A DNA stretch of 64,000 nucleotides from Ascaphus truei (lineage: Eukaryota; Chordata; Amphibia; Anura; Ascaphidae), in contig CM071567.1 of NCBI GenBank assembly GCA_036426205.1, forward strand, positions 290,719,141 to 290,783,140. The letters run 5' to 3'. The notes below the pieces were generated by a model, which saw only the letters and a list, made by a program, of their open reading frames with translations, did no database searches and was not told the origin of the DNA. Shown here piece after piece: positions 22,331-34,187 of the stretch. A program made the position numbers and the translations under genes. Every line of letters begins with the position of its first letter. Within the stretch, counting starts at the first letter, position 1.

Positions 22331-25300
22331 TCATGTTTGGATCAGGGCTTGTAATAGAGACGGGGCTCCTGAGCCTGGCCAGGGTTCACAGGTTTTATAG
22401 AAATGGTGCATTCTCTCTTTTAGCATGGCTGTCAGTCTCTCCATGTTCATGACCATATCTATTCTTTTTATTCTCCTGGAGGGGGCCTTTATTTGTTTCC
22501 AGGCTGCCGCGACAGAGCATCTTGCGGCCGTTAGAATCGCCGAGGTCAATCTGGCCATTGGGGCAGGGAGGTCTTCAATTGGTTTTCCCAGCACGTACGT
22601 CAGGGAGTCCAGGGGGATCTCCAATCCCAGGGATTCAGCCAAGAGACCCTGGATCCTGGTCCAGAACTTCTGGATCTCTGGACACGCCCACCAGATATGG
22701 GGCATGTTCCCCCTTTGACCACATCCTCTCCAGCACAAGTCTATTGTGCCTGGGAAGATCTGTCTCAGTCTACTCAGAGTTAGGTACCACTGGAATAGGA
22801 TTTTATATATATTTTCTTTGGTGATAGAGCAAATTGATGTTTTGGAGGCAGCTTCCCAGATATCCTCCCAGTCTTCCAGATCAATTGGGGTGTTTAAGTC
22901 CGCGCTCCATTTTTGCATATATGAATGCGAAGGGCAGGCCTCTAATGTTCTGTAGATTTTGGAGATTAATCCTCTCTGATATTCCCCTTTTAGGCAGAGG
23001 GTTTCGAATCTGGTCCGCGCTGGGAATTTGTGGTTTGGGGACAGGGCTCGCAGGAAGTGCCTTATCTGAAGGTATTTGAAGATGGGGAGGTCTGGGGAGG
23101 TGAATTTGTTTTTGAGCTCCTGGAAGGACAGTACCTCATCACTTTCCAGCAGATCTGCAACCATTCTGATGTTTAGGTCCAGAAATTGACCAAATTGGGT
23201 ACGGGAGCACCCGGGTGGGAAGTCCGGGTTCCCGAAGATGGGGGTGAGTTGTGAGGGGGTTGAAGCTAGGCCATGTTTCCCTTTAGTTTTAGTCCAGGTA
23301 GACCACGTGCACCTCATCGCCCCAAGCTCAAATCTCTGGGGCCTCCTATCTTTGTGTGCCTGAGACCATAGTAAGACCGGGAGGGGGGTGGGGGCTGCGT
23401 GGTGGGTCTCTATTGCCAACCAACAGTTAGAGGTCGGGGGGTTATTCCAGACCACCGCCTGCCTCAGCTGGGCCTCCTGGTAGTACCTGACTACATCCGG
23501 GGCTCCCAAACCCCCTCTGTCTTAGAGGCTAGTAGCACTGATCTCGGCACTCTTCGTCTACGCTGCTTCCATATAAAATGGAGGATATAGGCCTGGATGT
23601 TCCGTAGTTCTACTAGTGGGACTGGGACTGGGAGAGTTTGGAAATAATAGAGTAAGCGGGGGAGGATGTTCATTTTAGCGGACACTATTCTTCCAAACCA
23701 GGAGATTTGGTGGGTGGGCCAAGTCTCCAGGTCTCTTTTGATCTGGCGGAACAGGGGGGGGGGGGGTAATTAGCTTTATATAAAGAGTTGTATGACTTAG
23801 CTATTTTTATTCCTAGGTATTTAATATGGGAGTTGTTACATTTATACTTATAGTTGGCTGGCAAAAGTTTCCATGCAGGGTCTGGTAGGGAAATGTTGAG
23901 CGCTTCCGACTTGTTCATATTTATTTTATAGTCGGACACCAGACTGAATTGGTCTAATAGTTTCTGTAGATTGGGGAGGGAAATATGGGGGTCAGCCAGG
24001 GTCAGAATGACGTCATCGGCGAAAAGGGAGATTTTATACTCATTATCTGCAATTGGTATGCCTTTTATGCTAGGTTCGGCCCTGATCTGGGCTGCCAGTG
24101 GTTCAATTAAGATGGTGAAAAGTAGTGGGGATAGGGGCCAACCCTGTCTGGTTCCATTTTTGATTGTTATTGGGTTTGAATGCCCGCCCGGGAGTTTTAG
24201 GAAGGCGGTGGGATTGTTGTAGAGAGCTCTCACCCCTTCAAGGATGGACCTGAGAAGCCAAATCTAAGCATAGTTTCATCAAGAAAGGACCATTTGATTC
24301 GGTCAAATGCCTTTTCGGCATCAAGGCTTAGGATCATGGCTTGGGTCTTGCTGAGGTGGACGTGGTCTATGATGTCTATAATTTTGCGGGTGTTGTCAGA
24401 GGCCTGTCTTCCTGACACAAAGCCCACTTGGTCTATATGAATTAGTCGGGGGAGAATTGGGTTCAGTCTGTTTGCTTGGATCTTGCTGAAAAGCTCGAGG
24501 TCCTTATTGAGTAGGGAGATCGGTCTATAACTGCCGCATTGTAGCGGGTCCCTTCCCTCCTTATGGATGATGGCAAGGTTGGCGGCCGTGATTGTACCAG
24601 GGATTGGTTCGCCATCTAAGAAAGAATTGAACATGTCCAATAGGTAGGGGGAGAGGGATGCTGCGAACTTTTTATAATATGCGTTAGAGAACCCATCTGG
24701 GCCCGGTGTCTTAGCTATTTTAAGGGAGCTAATGGCTTGGGACAGCTCTTCCTGTGTTATTTTTTGGTTAAGGAACTCGAGCTCTTCTGCTGATAGGGCT
24801 AGGAGGTTGCATTGAGTTAGATATTCCGCAGCTATTTTGGCGCTGTCCAGGTCCTGGTCAGGGGGGTGGAGGTTGTAAAGTTCTTCGTAAAATTTGGCAA
24901 ATTCCTGCGCTATTTCATTTTCGTTATAGGATACCTGCCCGTTTTTGGTGCGAATTTTTGTGATCTGGGTTTTGGCTTTTACGCCTCTAAGTTTTGAGGC
25001 TAGGAGTTTGTCTGCCTTGTTGCCCCTGTTGTAGAACCTTTGGTTGGTCCATTTCAACGCCCTCTCTACCTCGTCAAGCTGCAATAGATTAAGTTCTGCT
25101 CCTGTTTTATCTAGGGTTCTGAACACTCTCTTAGAGGGGGTTTGCTTATGTTGGAGTTCTAGGGCCAAGATCTTATCTGTGAGTGCTTTTTGTGCTTTGA
25201 GTTTCATTTTCTTCTTATGGGAGGCTACTGAGATAAGGTCTCCCCTGATAGTAGCTTTGTGTGCTTCCCAGAGCATTGCTGCTGCTGCTGCTGGTACAAA

Positions 25301-26143
25301 ACCGCTGTTTATTTGGAAAAAGGTGTTTAGTTTCTGTTTGATTGACTTAACCACCTGGGGGTCGTTTAGGAGTGAGTCATTCACTTTCCACTTATACGCA
25401 AAGCTTTTGACGAAAGGTAGATAGAGGGTCAGTTTGACAGGGGCGTGGTCTGACCACGTAATTGGGCCTATGTTGGAGTGGGAGGATGCCTGGAGAACAT
25501 TATTGGTGCCTAGAAAATAGTCAATCCGCGAGTAAGACTGATGAGGAGCTGAGAAGAACGTGTAGTCCCTCTGGCCCACGTGCCGGGTCCTCCAAATATC
25601 CGACAGCGAGTAGTTTCGTAAAATCTCACGGAATTTTTTGGCCTTTTTCTGTGTCTGGGCGGTATGTGGTGATGTGGGCAGCGTGGATTTGTCTTGGTCT
25701 GGGGAGAGGACCATGTTGACGTCTCCAACCAGTAGTAGCGAGAAGAGCATAGATTGGTCTAGTGAACCAAGTAGGTTCTGGAGGAATTGGATTTGATTGT
25801 CATTAGGGGCATATACATTCAGTATAGAGATGGGGGATCCTGAGAGGGTACCCTGTAGTAGCAAGTATCTTCCCTCAGGGTCTTTTATTATCTTTGTTGG
25901 GGTGAAGGGGATGTTATTTTTAATCAGTATGGCTACTCCTTATTTCTTGTTTGGGGAGGATGCAAAGAACGCTTGGGGGAAGGTGTGCTTGAATGTGTTG
26001 GGTGGGTCTGAGGTATTAAAGTGAGTCTCCTGGATACATATAATATCACCTTTGGTCTTTTTAAGCTCTTGGAGAGCCAGTTTAAGCTTTCTAACTAAAT
26101 TAAGGCCCTTGACGTTCAGGGAGATGATTTTAATTGACGCCAT
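22331..26143 (-). pseudogene. L1 ORF2: endonuclease and reverse transcriptase
   Basis: On the reverse strand from ATG 26143: the APE endonuclease (IKIISLNVKGLN, CIQETHF, later YSRIDYFL and SDHAPV), then RT with TPGPDGF, GSYRPISLLN, QVGFVSGRQ, SLDAEKAFDRI, GTRQGWPLSP and the catalytic LFADDVIL (about 24007-24022). A C-terminal domain continues to 22331. Disruptions: TAA at about 25940, a frameshift near 24235, one in the G run at 23757-23766, and one near 23500. About 1,270 residues when read through, a usual L1 length. Confidence 0.93.
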
Positions 26144-28525
26144 TAGGTGGGGGTACGGCTCCTAGGGTTAGACCCCGGGCCCCGAGTGATTCCCATGTCG
26201 GGGGTGGGTGGGTCCTCCAAGCGAGGGGGTAGTGAGTCCTCATGCAGTCCCTGTAAGGGCCTCTGAGAGTGGACAGGGCCAGGGAGAGGGGGGGAGGGGA
26301 GAGCTGGGGGGGAATGTGGACACATGAGGGAGAGAAAGAATGCGGGCTGTCCGGGAGCCAAAAAGAGTGTCCTTTTGGCACCGTGGTGTCAAAGGAAGGG
26401 GGCAAGAACCCCTGGAGGACTTTCCGGGTCGCCAAACATGGGGCGAGACCAGGATACAAGGTCCAACACCCTCGTTGTTTAAGGCAGGTGGAGGGGGATC
26501 TGCAAGTAGCAGGTGGATGGGGGGTAGGACGCCGTACTGCAAACAGTTCAGGGTGGCAACTTTGGTGAGCAATGAACTCTGCTGGGGCTGGGGAGAGGGG
26601 TGGGGGGGGGGGGAGAGGGGGGATGGGGTGGGGGGGGGGGGGGGGGTGGGGGGGGGGGGGGGGGGGGGGAGGGGGGGGAGACCTTGGTGCCTTTTTGTCT
26701 TTGGTCTACAAGGAGTATAGCAGCATTGCTCTTCCGTGGCATCTTCCAGGGGACATTGAGGAGTGGGAGGGGGGGAAAGGGAGGGAAGGGGCTGACCGGG
26801 GGAGACTACAGAGCCATGGGTATATATTGGGTTTAAGCAGAGCTCCCAGAGCGTATTTAGATTGAGCAGAGGGTCTATTGGTGCACAGGCACTCTGGATA
26901 CTTTAGATCATGAGAAATCAACATTGCAAATACATACATGGATCAGGTGAACCTTTTCTTTGGTTTGGCATGTGGGAGGGGGGGAGAGCGAGGGGGAAGA
27001 AGGGTGAGGGTGGGGTGAGGGGGGGAGAAGGAGTGGGAGGGGGGGGGGGGGGGGGGGGAGGGGGGGGGGGGGGCGGATTAACAGGGGAAGACGGCAATGT
27101 CAAAGGTATATACAGGGTTTAAGCAGAGCTCCTCAAGCATATTTCAATTGATCAGTAGCTCTATGGACGCATAGGCATTATGGATACTTTAGGTCATGAG
27201 AAATCAACATTGCATGTATACATGAATCAGATAAACCGTTTTCTTGATTCAGTGTGAGGAGGGGGGGGAGATAAGGGAGGGGGGAGTGAGGGAGGGGGGA
27301 GGGGGGAGGAAGTGTGGAGGGGGGCAGGAGGAGGGGGGGGAGGAGGGGAGGGGAGGGATTAACAGGGGAAGACGGCAATGTCAAAGGCATATACAGGGTT
27401 TAAGCAGAGCTCCTAAAGCATATTTCAATTGGTCAGCAGGTCTATTGACACATAGGCATTATGAATAGTTTAGGACATGAGAAATCAACATTACATGTGC
27501 ATACATGAATCAGATAAACCGTTTTCTTGATTCAGTGTGAGGACGGGGGGGAGATAAGGCGGGAGGTGGGGCTCAGTAGCGAGGGGACTTATATTGGGAG
27601 GTGGATGTGTTAGTACCTGGGAGTATACATTGGGGGGTATGGGGGGGGCTGGTGAGGGCCGAAAGGCTGGTTTCTGTTTGGGGTGAGTAGAAGGGTACCG
27701 GCATAGTAAGCAAGGACAAGTCCAGCACAATTTGAGAATGTTCATCGCCGTTTTGGCAGGGGGGGGGGGGTATCGGGGGGTATAGTGGGGGGGGGGGAAG
27801 GAGGGGCGGGGGGGTGCGTGTGGGGATCGAGACGCATACATACGACCTGTTCTCCTCGGTTCAAAAAGGAGGGGGGAGCGGGGTAGATGTCCCTAGTAGG
27901 AGTGGCGCTTTAGACCCGGTCTGGGTTCGGACGGAGCGACGGGAATCCTTGGTTAGACCCGGCTCCACCTATCGGAGATAAAAGACTGGGACTGGGCATC
28001 TAGGGTCTTGAAGCGGAATCCTCGCCAGGGAAGAGACCGGAGACGATCGGTTGGAGGCCTCTGTCAGGGTGCTTGCCAGCGGAGGACGGGGGGGCCTCTT
28101 CACGTTGCCGGATCCAGGCGGTGAGTAGTGGGGCTTCTTGGGAGGGGGGGAGGGGGTGGGGGGGGGGGGGGGGGGAAGGGATGTGGGGGGGGGGGGGGAG
28201 CGGGTGGAAGGGAGAGTGGGCAAGGGCATGAGGCAGCTCGCCATGTGCTGCTGGGCGTTCTTGGAGAGTCTGGGGATGCAGAGCTTCCATAGCGGCCATC
28301 TTTGGTGAACCCCAGGGCTTGGTCAAAGCCTTCCCTGCTGGAAGTTGAAGGGTGTGGCTGGATTCAGTTGCTGTTCCTGGGGAGTCGGCAATGCAGGTGG
28401 AGTGAGGAGGGCTAGTGGGAGTCCGTGTAGATAGGAGACGTTGGGGTGCGTGGCAGGTCTTCATCCAGCTGATGGGGTGGTCAGCTCAGTCAGCGTAGTT
28501 TCTGGCTGGCTAGCCTCTCAGATGC
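26144..28525 (-). repeat. L1 inter-ORF region with ~284-bp tandem units
   Basis: Units containing GTTTAAGCAGAGCTCC start at 26831, 27117 and 27398 (periods 286 and 281). Each is followed by CATGAGAAATCAACATT and a long G/A tract, and preceded in two cases by AACAGGGGAAGACGGCAATG. Near-pure G tracts lie at about 26600-26680, 27038-27073, 27760-27800 and 28145-28200 on the plus strand (C on the L1 strand). Open frames here are glycine or proline runs, not genes. The region is much longer than a usual L1 inter-ORF spacer. Confidence 0.8.
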
Positions 28526-29466
28526 TCAGGGAGTCTCTGAAGGCTCCGACCCTGCCGCAGGACGGGGGGGGCGGTTGTATTTTTTTGGTGGGGGGATCCC
28601 CAGAGCTTTGAGGAAGTCCCTCGCATCCTCCAGAGCAGAGATTGTGTAGTGACGCCCGTTGCGGAGCACCACCAGTTTAAAGGGGAAGCCCCAGCGATAT
28701 TTGACTCCCTGGTCACTGAGGTAGGTGGTAAGAGGCTTCATGTCCCGTCTCTTTGGCACTGTGGTCCTGGAAAGGTCGTTGAATAGCTGAATGTCCATAT
28801 TGTCAATTTGTATTTGCGCAGGCCCCTGGCGGCATCCATTATGCGTTGCTTGGTGCAGTACGCGTGGAGTCTTACCACTAAGTCTCTGTGACGATTGGGG
28901 TCTGTCGGCTTTGGGCCCAGGGCTCGGTGGGCTCTGTCCATGAGGAGCTCATGATCGGAAAGGCCTGGCACCACTTGTAGGAAAACTTTGCGGAGGAAAG
29001 CTTGAAGGTCCTCGTGGGAGACCGTCTCTGGTATGCTTCTGAGGCGGATGTTCTGCCTCCTCTCTCGGTTCTCGAGGTCTTCAAGCGCGTTCTGGAGGTC
29101 CCGTATTGCATCGCCGCATCTGGCTCCTTCTTCGTGAGTTTCAGTCTGGGAGTTGATGGCCCCTTCGATTTTGGCCTCCAGCTCATCTGTTCTGCCGGAG
29201 AGGGCTCCCAGGTCAGCTCTGATGTTCTGCAGGGCCTTCTCCGTATCCTCTTGCACCCCTCTCCTCATTTTGAGTATCAGGGAGTCGAAAAATTCTTTAT
29301 TAAGAACAGGAGGGTCTCAATCAAACTGCTCCTGGAGCTCGCCAAGCACCGCGTGCTCCGGCTCCTCTGCACCATCTTGAGAATCTGGGTTCAGTTCTGC
29401 CTGGCGCGGTGCGGGGGTAAAGAACTTTGTGACGGTGCTCTGGTTCTTTTTTGTTTTAGCCGCCAT
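28526..29466 (-). pseudogene. L1 ORF1 protein
   Basis: From the reverse-strand ATG at 29466 (MAAKTKKNQ). A TGA at 29317-29319 and a frameshift near 28790 break it. A coiled coil (ADLGALSGRTDELEAKIEGA) precedes the conserved RRM entry RRQNIRLRSIPE and DRAHRALGPKP, followed by the C-terminal domain with WGFPFKLVVLRNG. This is the standard L1 ORF1 (transposase_22-type) layout, an RNA-binding trimer that packages L1 RNA. Confidence 0.9.
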
Positions 29467-29610
29467 CTCGCCTGTGCTGAGAACAGTTATATGAGCTGAA
29501 TTCAGGAAGTTTGGTGTGGGGAGGGTTGCTTATTCTACTCTATTTCTTCTGAGGGTGTCGGGAGCACTTCTCCTAGTCAGCCATCCGTGGTGATGGCACC
29601 GGATTTCTCC

Positions 29611-30610
29611 AGCACACACATTTTAAACCCCTCAAGGGTCTTCCTTATTCAGCCACCTTGGCTGACATTTTCTCTAAAGAAATTTTCAGGTTACATGGCG
29701 TGCCACTTTCCATTGTTAATGACAGAGGTACTCAATTTATCTCTTCATTTTGGTGAGCGTTCACACAAAGACTTGGCATCTCCCTGCTTTTCTCCTCGGG
29801 TTATCATCCGCAGACCAACGGCTAGATGGAAAGAATTAATCAGACCTTGGAGCAGTATCTCATATGCTTTGTATCAGAATCTCAAGACAATTGGGTGGAC
29901 CTATTACCATGGGCAGAGTTTGCTATTAATTCACTGAAGAACGAATCCACGCGAGTCGCCTTTTTTCATTAACTATGGTTATCATCCCAGCAGTCTTCCT
30001 CTGTCCTCCCTCCCGTCTGGTGTTCCTGCAGCAGACACTCACGTCTACAATCTACAGAATTCTTGGAAAAAGATTCAAAGAGCCTTACAAGGGTCCACCC
30101 AAAAACAAAAGACGAAAGCTGATCGGCGACGTCATGTGGGTCCAGTGTACAAATCTGGAGACAGGCTTTGGCTCTCCTCAAGAAATACCAAACTCAAAAC
30201 TCCTTCTCAGAAGCTGGCTCCTAGATTTTTGGGTCCCTTCAAGGTCCTCGAACGGATTAACCCGGTGACATATCGACTCTTGCTTCCTCCCACCATGAAG
30301 ATACCCTCCGTGTTTCACGTATCCCTCCTGAAACCCTTTGTCCAAAATGTACACTTGCCAGACCGTCCACGGAGACCTAATCCTGTCACTATACAAGGAC
30401 AACAGGAATACAAAGTCCAGTCCATTCTCGATTCGCATTGGTCCAGGGGCAGGCTCCAATTCCTCATTCTTTGGAAAGGATATGGCCCAGAGGAACACTC
30501 ATGGGTACCTTGTCATCATATCCACGCTCCAGCTCTTCTCAAACAATTCCGTTGGAAATTTCCTCACAAGCCTTGGGAGGATCGTCCGGAGTACGATACT
30601 CAAGGGGGGG
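29611..30610 (+). pseudogene. Gypsy integrase C-terminal part and chromodomain
   Basis: Resumes the integrase interrupted at 22042: IVNDRGTQF, then YHPQTNG (with TAG after it near 29832), and the GPFKVLERINPVTYRL C-terminal SH3-like part. A chromodomain follows (about 30403-30590): EYKVQSILDSHWSRGRLQFL then WKGYGPEEHSW, with the aromatic cage positions Y, W and W/Y visible. Chromodomains of this class can steer integration to marked chromatin. At least two frameshifts lie between 29930 and 30140. Confidence 0.92.
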
Positions 30611-30613
30611 TAC
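30599..30613 (+). other. Polypurine tract of gypsy element
   Basis: CTCAAGGGGGGGTAC lies directly before the 3' LTR start TGAAACGG. Confidence 0.75.
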
Positions 30614-31941
30614 TGAAACGGATCGGGGGACACGCTCCTCTCAGCGGGTCCCCGTCACCTCCGGTCCCACGGCTGCTCCCTGCCCCATTGCCCCGCTATC
30701 TCAACACCTTACCTCCTCCACGCCAGGCCGTTCCTCCACGGCGCACGCCGCATCTGCGTGCACACGATCGGGGCACGCGCACAGCAGCCTTACAGAAGGC
30801 GCCGCATCCGATCCTCTTACCTGCCCTCCCGTGCTACTGGCTCCTCCCCTCATCGGTTGCAGGCTATTACCAGGTATCTCTCCCCTGTCCCCCTTCCTGC
30901 TTACCTGGACCTATCTCTGCAGCCACTCAGCCAAGCCTCCGCTCAACCCCTTGCTACCATTGGCCCTCCGCCCTTTATTACCACAGGCTGCCCTCTCCGT
31001 CGTCGCTCAGCATAGCTTCTCTGTGACTCCTGTGTGCAGTAACTTGTGCTTAGCTCTCTGTTCCAGCTTCTTGTTCCTGACCCTGCCTCTGTTTGGATTT
31101 CCCTGGTTTGATCTCGGCTTGGCTTTACTACGTGTACCTCTCTACTACTGGACTCTGCTTTGGACCTCAATACGCTGCTCTCTCTTGCCCCTGACCCTTG
31201 GCTCTTGGACATCTACCTGTCTACTTCTGGCACCCGACTCTGCAAGTATAATCGTTAACCCTTTCCTCACCATGCCCGGCAACGCAACTTACAACACTCC
31301 GGGCACGCCCTCACTGCTGTGGGTGCTTATTATACCCTTACCCACGAATGCAGGTGATGCAGCGCACAGCAAAGGAACAGGATTCCAAGGAACAGCAGCA
31401 GTAAAATAAAAGTCCTTTATTATAACTTCATGGTGCAGACAGGAATGGGTGCAAAAAAACCTCCGTCTCTTACGCGTTTCACGCCTTTGCTGTGCGCTGC
31501 ATCACCTGCATTCGTGGCTACCATATCTTCTACCTACCTGCAGAAGCACGCATCTTGGAAGGCATTATGGGCATAGTCACGTGAGTTGGTACTTTATTTG
31601 TACTTTGAGGTATTTTATCGGTGTTATTAGTCGGTTGTCAGACCCAGTCCACATTGGCAGTGAGGGGGTGGGGCTCATATATCTCCATTACCCACACTCA
31701 CCAGAACATTTTATTTTGGTCACAGACACACACGCTCACCTATATATACCTCGCTGCTCACTTATATACCTTTACCCAGCCTATTACTATTCTTCAATCA
31801 AGAATCTATTGCATTATCACATGTGCAACTATCTAGGTCTTTAGAGCACTATCATTGAACTTTGTTCACTTACCCTGTCTTATACCCTTACCCACCTCAG
31901 TACTGGGGACTGGCCAGGTCTGCGGGCATACACGCTTTACA
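30614..31941 (+). mobile_element. Chromodomain gypsy element, 3' LTR (interrupted)
   Basis: Nearly identical to 15756-16535, and followed by CTAAT (31942-31946), the duplicate of 15751-15755. A 534-base insert (31346-31879) splits it. The two LTRs differ at scattered positions, which a divergence count could turn into an age. The start is TGAAAC rather than the TGTAAC of the 5' copy. Confidence 0.92.
31346..31879 (-). mobile_element. PLE-like insert with 16-bp TSD
   Basis: Flanked by perfect copies of TTATACCCTTACCCAC (31330-31345 and 31880-31895), so it transposed into the LTR. At its left end, 31342-31375 and 31484-31517 are perfect 34-bp inverted copies around a 108-base spacer. Inside, the reverse strand carries GTGAAACGCGTAA, the 3' half of the PLE hammerhead motif, without a clear CUGANGA. 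This combination of inverted copies and hammerhead remnant suggests a PLE end rather than a SINE. Note that the outer four bases of the left arm belong to the target duplication. Confidence 0.65.
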
Positions 31942-33079
31942 CTAATCAAATGCCCCTGATTAATTAATCATCAGCTCTATAAATCCGACTTTTTAGCAGT
32001 TTACTGTTCTGGAGCATTCAGGTGTGTGTTAACACAATGCCAAGGAGGAAAGACATCAGCAATGATCTTAGAGAAGCAATTGTTGCTGTACATCAATCTG
32101 GGAAGGCGATTTCCAAACAATTTAATGTCCATCATTCTACAGTGAGAAAGATTATTCAAAAGTAGAAAACATTCAAGAAAGTTGCCAATCTTACCAGGAG
32201 TGGACGTCCCGCAAATTCAAACCAAGGGAAATTGCAAAAAACCTAAGAGTTACATCTCAGACTCTACTGGCCTCAGTTAGCATGTTAAATGTTAATGTTC
32301 ATGACAGTACAATCAGAAAAAGACTGAACAAGTATACTGTAAGTTGTTTGGAAGGGTTGCCAGGAGAAAGCCCCGTCTCTCTAAAAAGAACATGGCATCA
32401 CGTCTTAGGTTTGCAAAGTTGCATCTTAAAAAACCACAAGACTTCTGGAACAATGTCCTTTGGACAGACGAGACCAAAGTGGAGATGTTTGGCCATAATG
32501 CACAGCACCACATTTGGTGAAAACCAAACACAGCATATCAGCACAAACACCTCATACCAACAGTCAAGCAGGGTGGTGTAGGGTTGATGATTTGGGCTTG
32601 TTTTGCAGCCATAGGACCTGGGAACATTGCAGTCATTGAGATGATCATGAACTCCTCTGTACACTAAAGTATTCTAGAGTCAAATGTGAGGCCATCTGTC
32701 CGACAGCTAAAGCTTGGCCGAAATTGGGTCATGCAACAGGACAATGATCCCAAGCACACCAGCAAATCTACAACAGAATGGCTGAAAAAGAAAATAATCA
32801 GGGTGTTGCAATGGCCCAGTCAAAGTCCAGACCTCAACCTGATTGAAATGTTGTGGCTGGAACTTAAGAGAGCTGTGCATAAACAAATGCCCACAAACCT
32901 CAATGAACTGAAGCAACGTTGTAAAGAAGAGTGGGCCACAATTCCTTCACAACGATGTGAGAGACTTATAAAGTCATACAGAAAAATGATTACTTCAAGT
33001 TATTGCTGCTAAAGGTGGTTCTACAAGCTATTGAATCATATGTTATACTTAGTTTTTCACACATGGCTTCTCCATTTTG
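31942..33079 (+). pseudogene. Tc1-like transposase and right flank
   Basis: ATG at 32037 opens MPRRKDISNDLREAIV, then a paired helix-turn-helix region (HHSTVRKII). The DDE catalytic core is spread over frames: WTDETKVE (about 32465), NDPKHTSKS (about 32745) and [11 protein letters not shown] (about 32830). The last 108 codons (32686-33012) are open. Stops and frameshifts occupy the middle. After it, 33040-33078 is the inverted match of the left end (15290-15340). The outer ~170 bases of the right inverted repeat are missing and foreign sequence starts at 33080. Confidence 0.9.
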
Positions 33080-33233
33080 CGTGAAAATTTCAGCGCGAGC
33101 AGGGAAATTTAAAAAAACAAGCACGTGTTCTGCTTGGGCCAATATTTACTCGCCCGGAGGTTAAATCCACCCGCCCCGGGCGTGTAAATGTATAGTATTG
33201 TTGAACACTGTATGTATATATATATATATATAT
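33080..33233. other. Unassigned sequence and short (AT)n
   Basis: Joins the broken Tc1 right end to the hammerhead array. It contains CCGCCCCGGGCG and an (AT)n run (about 33216-33232). No family is assigned. Confidence 0.5.
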
Positions 33234-33497
33234 AGCAAATAGAAATATTACTGTATGCTCATTTGCATGTCTTAGACAGGTCTGCAACCCCGCCTTTCAC
33301 CATTATCACCCAGTGATTATAACACTTCCACTGTGCAGCAAGGGATTCTGGGAAATGACATGCAAATGAGCACACAGTGCCACCTTTTGCTTCAACACCA
33401 TTTTTAAAATGGCTCCCTACAGTATAGGCGTAAGCTTGCTGCATGGTCTCAGCTTTGAACACAGCCAGGGTTAAGATACATAGCCAGTAAACCCACC

Positions 33498-33524
33498 CAC
33501 AGACAGCCGTTTTGACCTTAATGG
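33498..33524 (-). ncRNA. Split hammerhead, monomer 1 (3' half)
   Basis: The reverse strand reads stem II GGTC, then AAAA where GAAA is expected, then the GGCTGTC cleavage segment and TGTGGG. The 5' half (stem I CCCACA, then CTGA lacking one core base) is at about 37131-37145. A LINE-type insertion lies in the stem II loop, so this copy is dead. Confidence 0.6.
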
Positions 33525-34187
33525 TTTTTTTAAATAATTTCTTAATTTTCATACTATAACATAACAGCTTATATCATCAAAACATAAAATACAAAAACAG
33601 AAAACATTATTTTCCTAATCATTAGAACACACAAGACTAAACTTATATCATGTACTAATTAACTATTCTTTCTTCAGTTAAAAAACATAACAACAAAAAA
33701 CGCATTACAATATAACTTCATATATTACATTAAAATACTGAACTAAAAACAAACAAATACGTGTCTGAACCAGTAAATTCTCACTTTATCACAGCAAAAA
33801 CGAAACTAGCATACTGTATCCTAACATTTACCACACTAACTACCTTTTGTCAAAGAAATCAACATAACATTTCTTACTTACAAACCCTTCTGTCTCTAAC
33901 ATTACATCAAACATCCTCAACATCAAAGAAGGCTGCAGGTGAGACATCGCAGCTTTGAACTCCTCATATTCTTAAAACTTGCATGCCAAATTGTAATGTC
34001 CTTTGAATAAACACCCTTTTCCCCCCCCTTCTCTCCTCCCCAAACAAACAAAACAATCATCATTCAGTATTCCTTCATACGTCTCTGGACTTCCCTTCCA
34101 GTCATCCATAATCAAGCTTAAACGTTCCATATTTCCCTCCTTCCCACCCAATCAGCCCATTTTTGTATTGTTTCTTTGTCCTTTATG

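Larger units (their letters stand above)
22043..29610 (-). mobile_element. Near full-length L1 LINE with 15-bp TSD
   Basis: A reverse-strand L1 of 7.57 kb lies between perfect duplicates of AGCACACACATTTTA (22028-22042 and 29611-29625). Its 3' end at 22043 reads, on the L1 strand, as an A-rich TAAAAAAATAAAATA tail. The 5' end at 29610 precedes ORF1 by about 145 bases. It holds ORF1, an inter-ORF region with three tandem units and G/C tracts, ORF2 and a ~290-base 3' UTR. Several stops and frameshifts make it inactive. Confidence 0.93.

Noticed and set aside
26572..27122. Long glycine- or proline-only open frames on both strands
   Set aside because: They are translations of near-pure G tracts in the L1 inter-ORF region and carry no codon or domain signal.
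31466..31517. Complete hammerhead on the reverse strand
   Set aside because: GAAACGCGTAA is present, but no CUGANGA lies at the right distance and stem I does not pair, so only a remnant is claimed.
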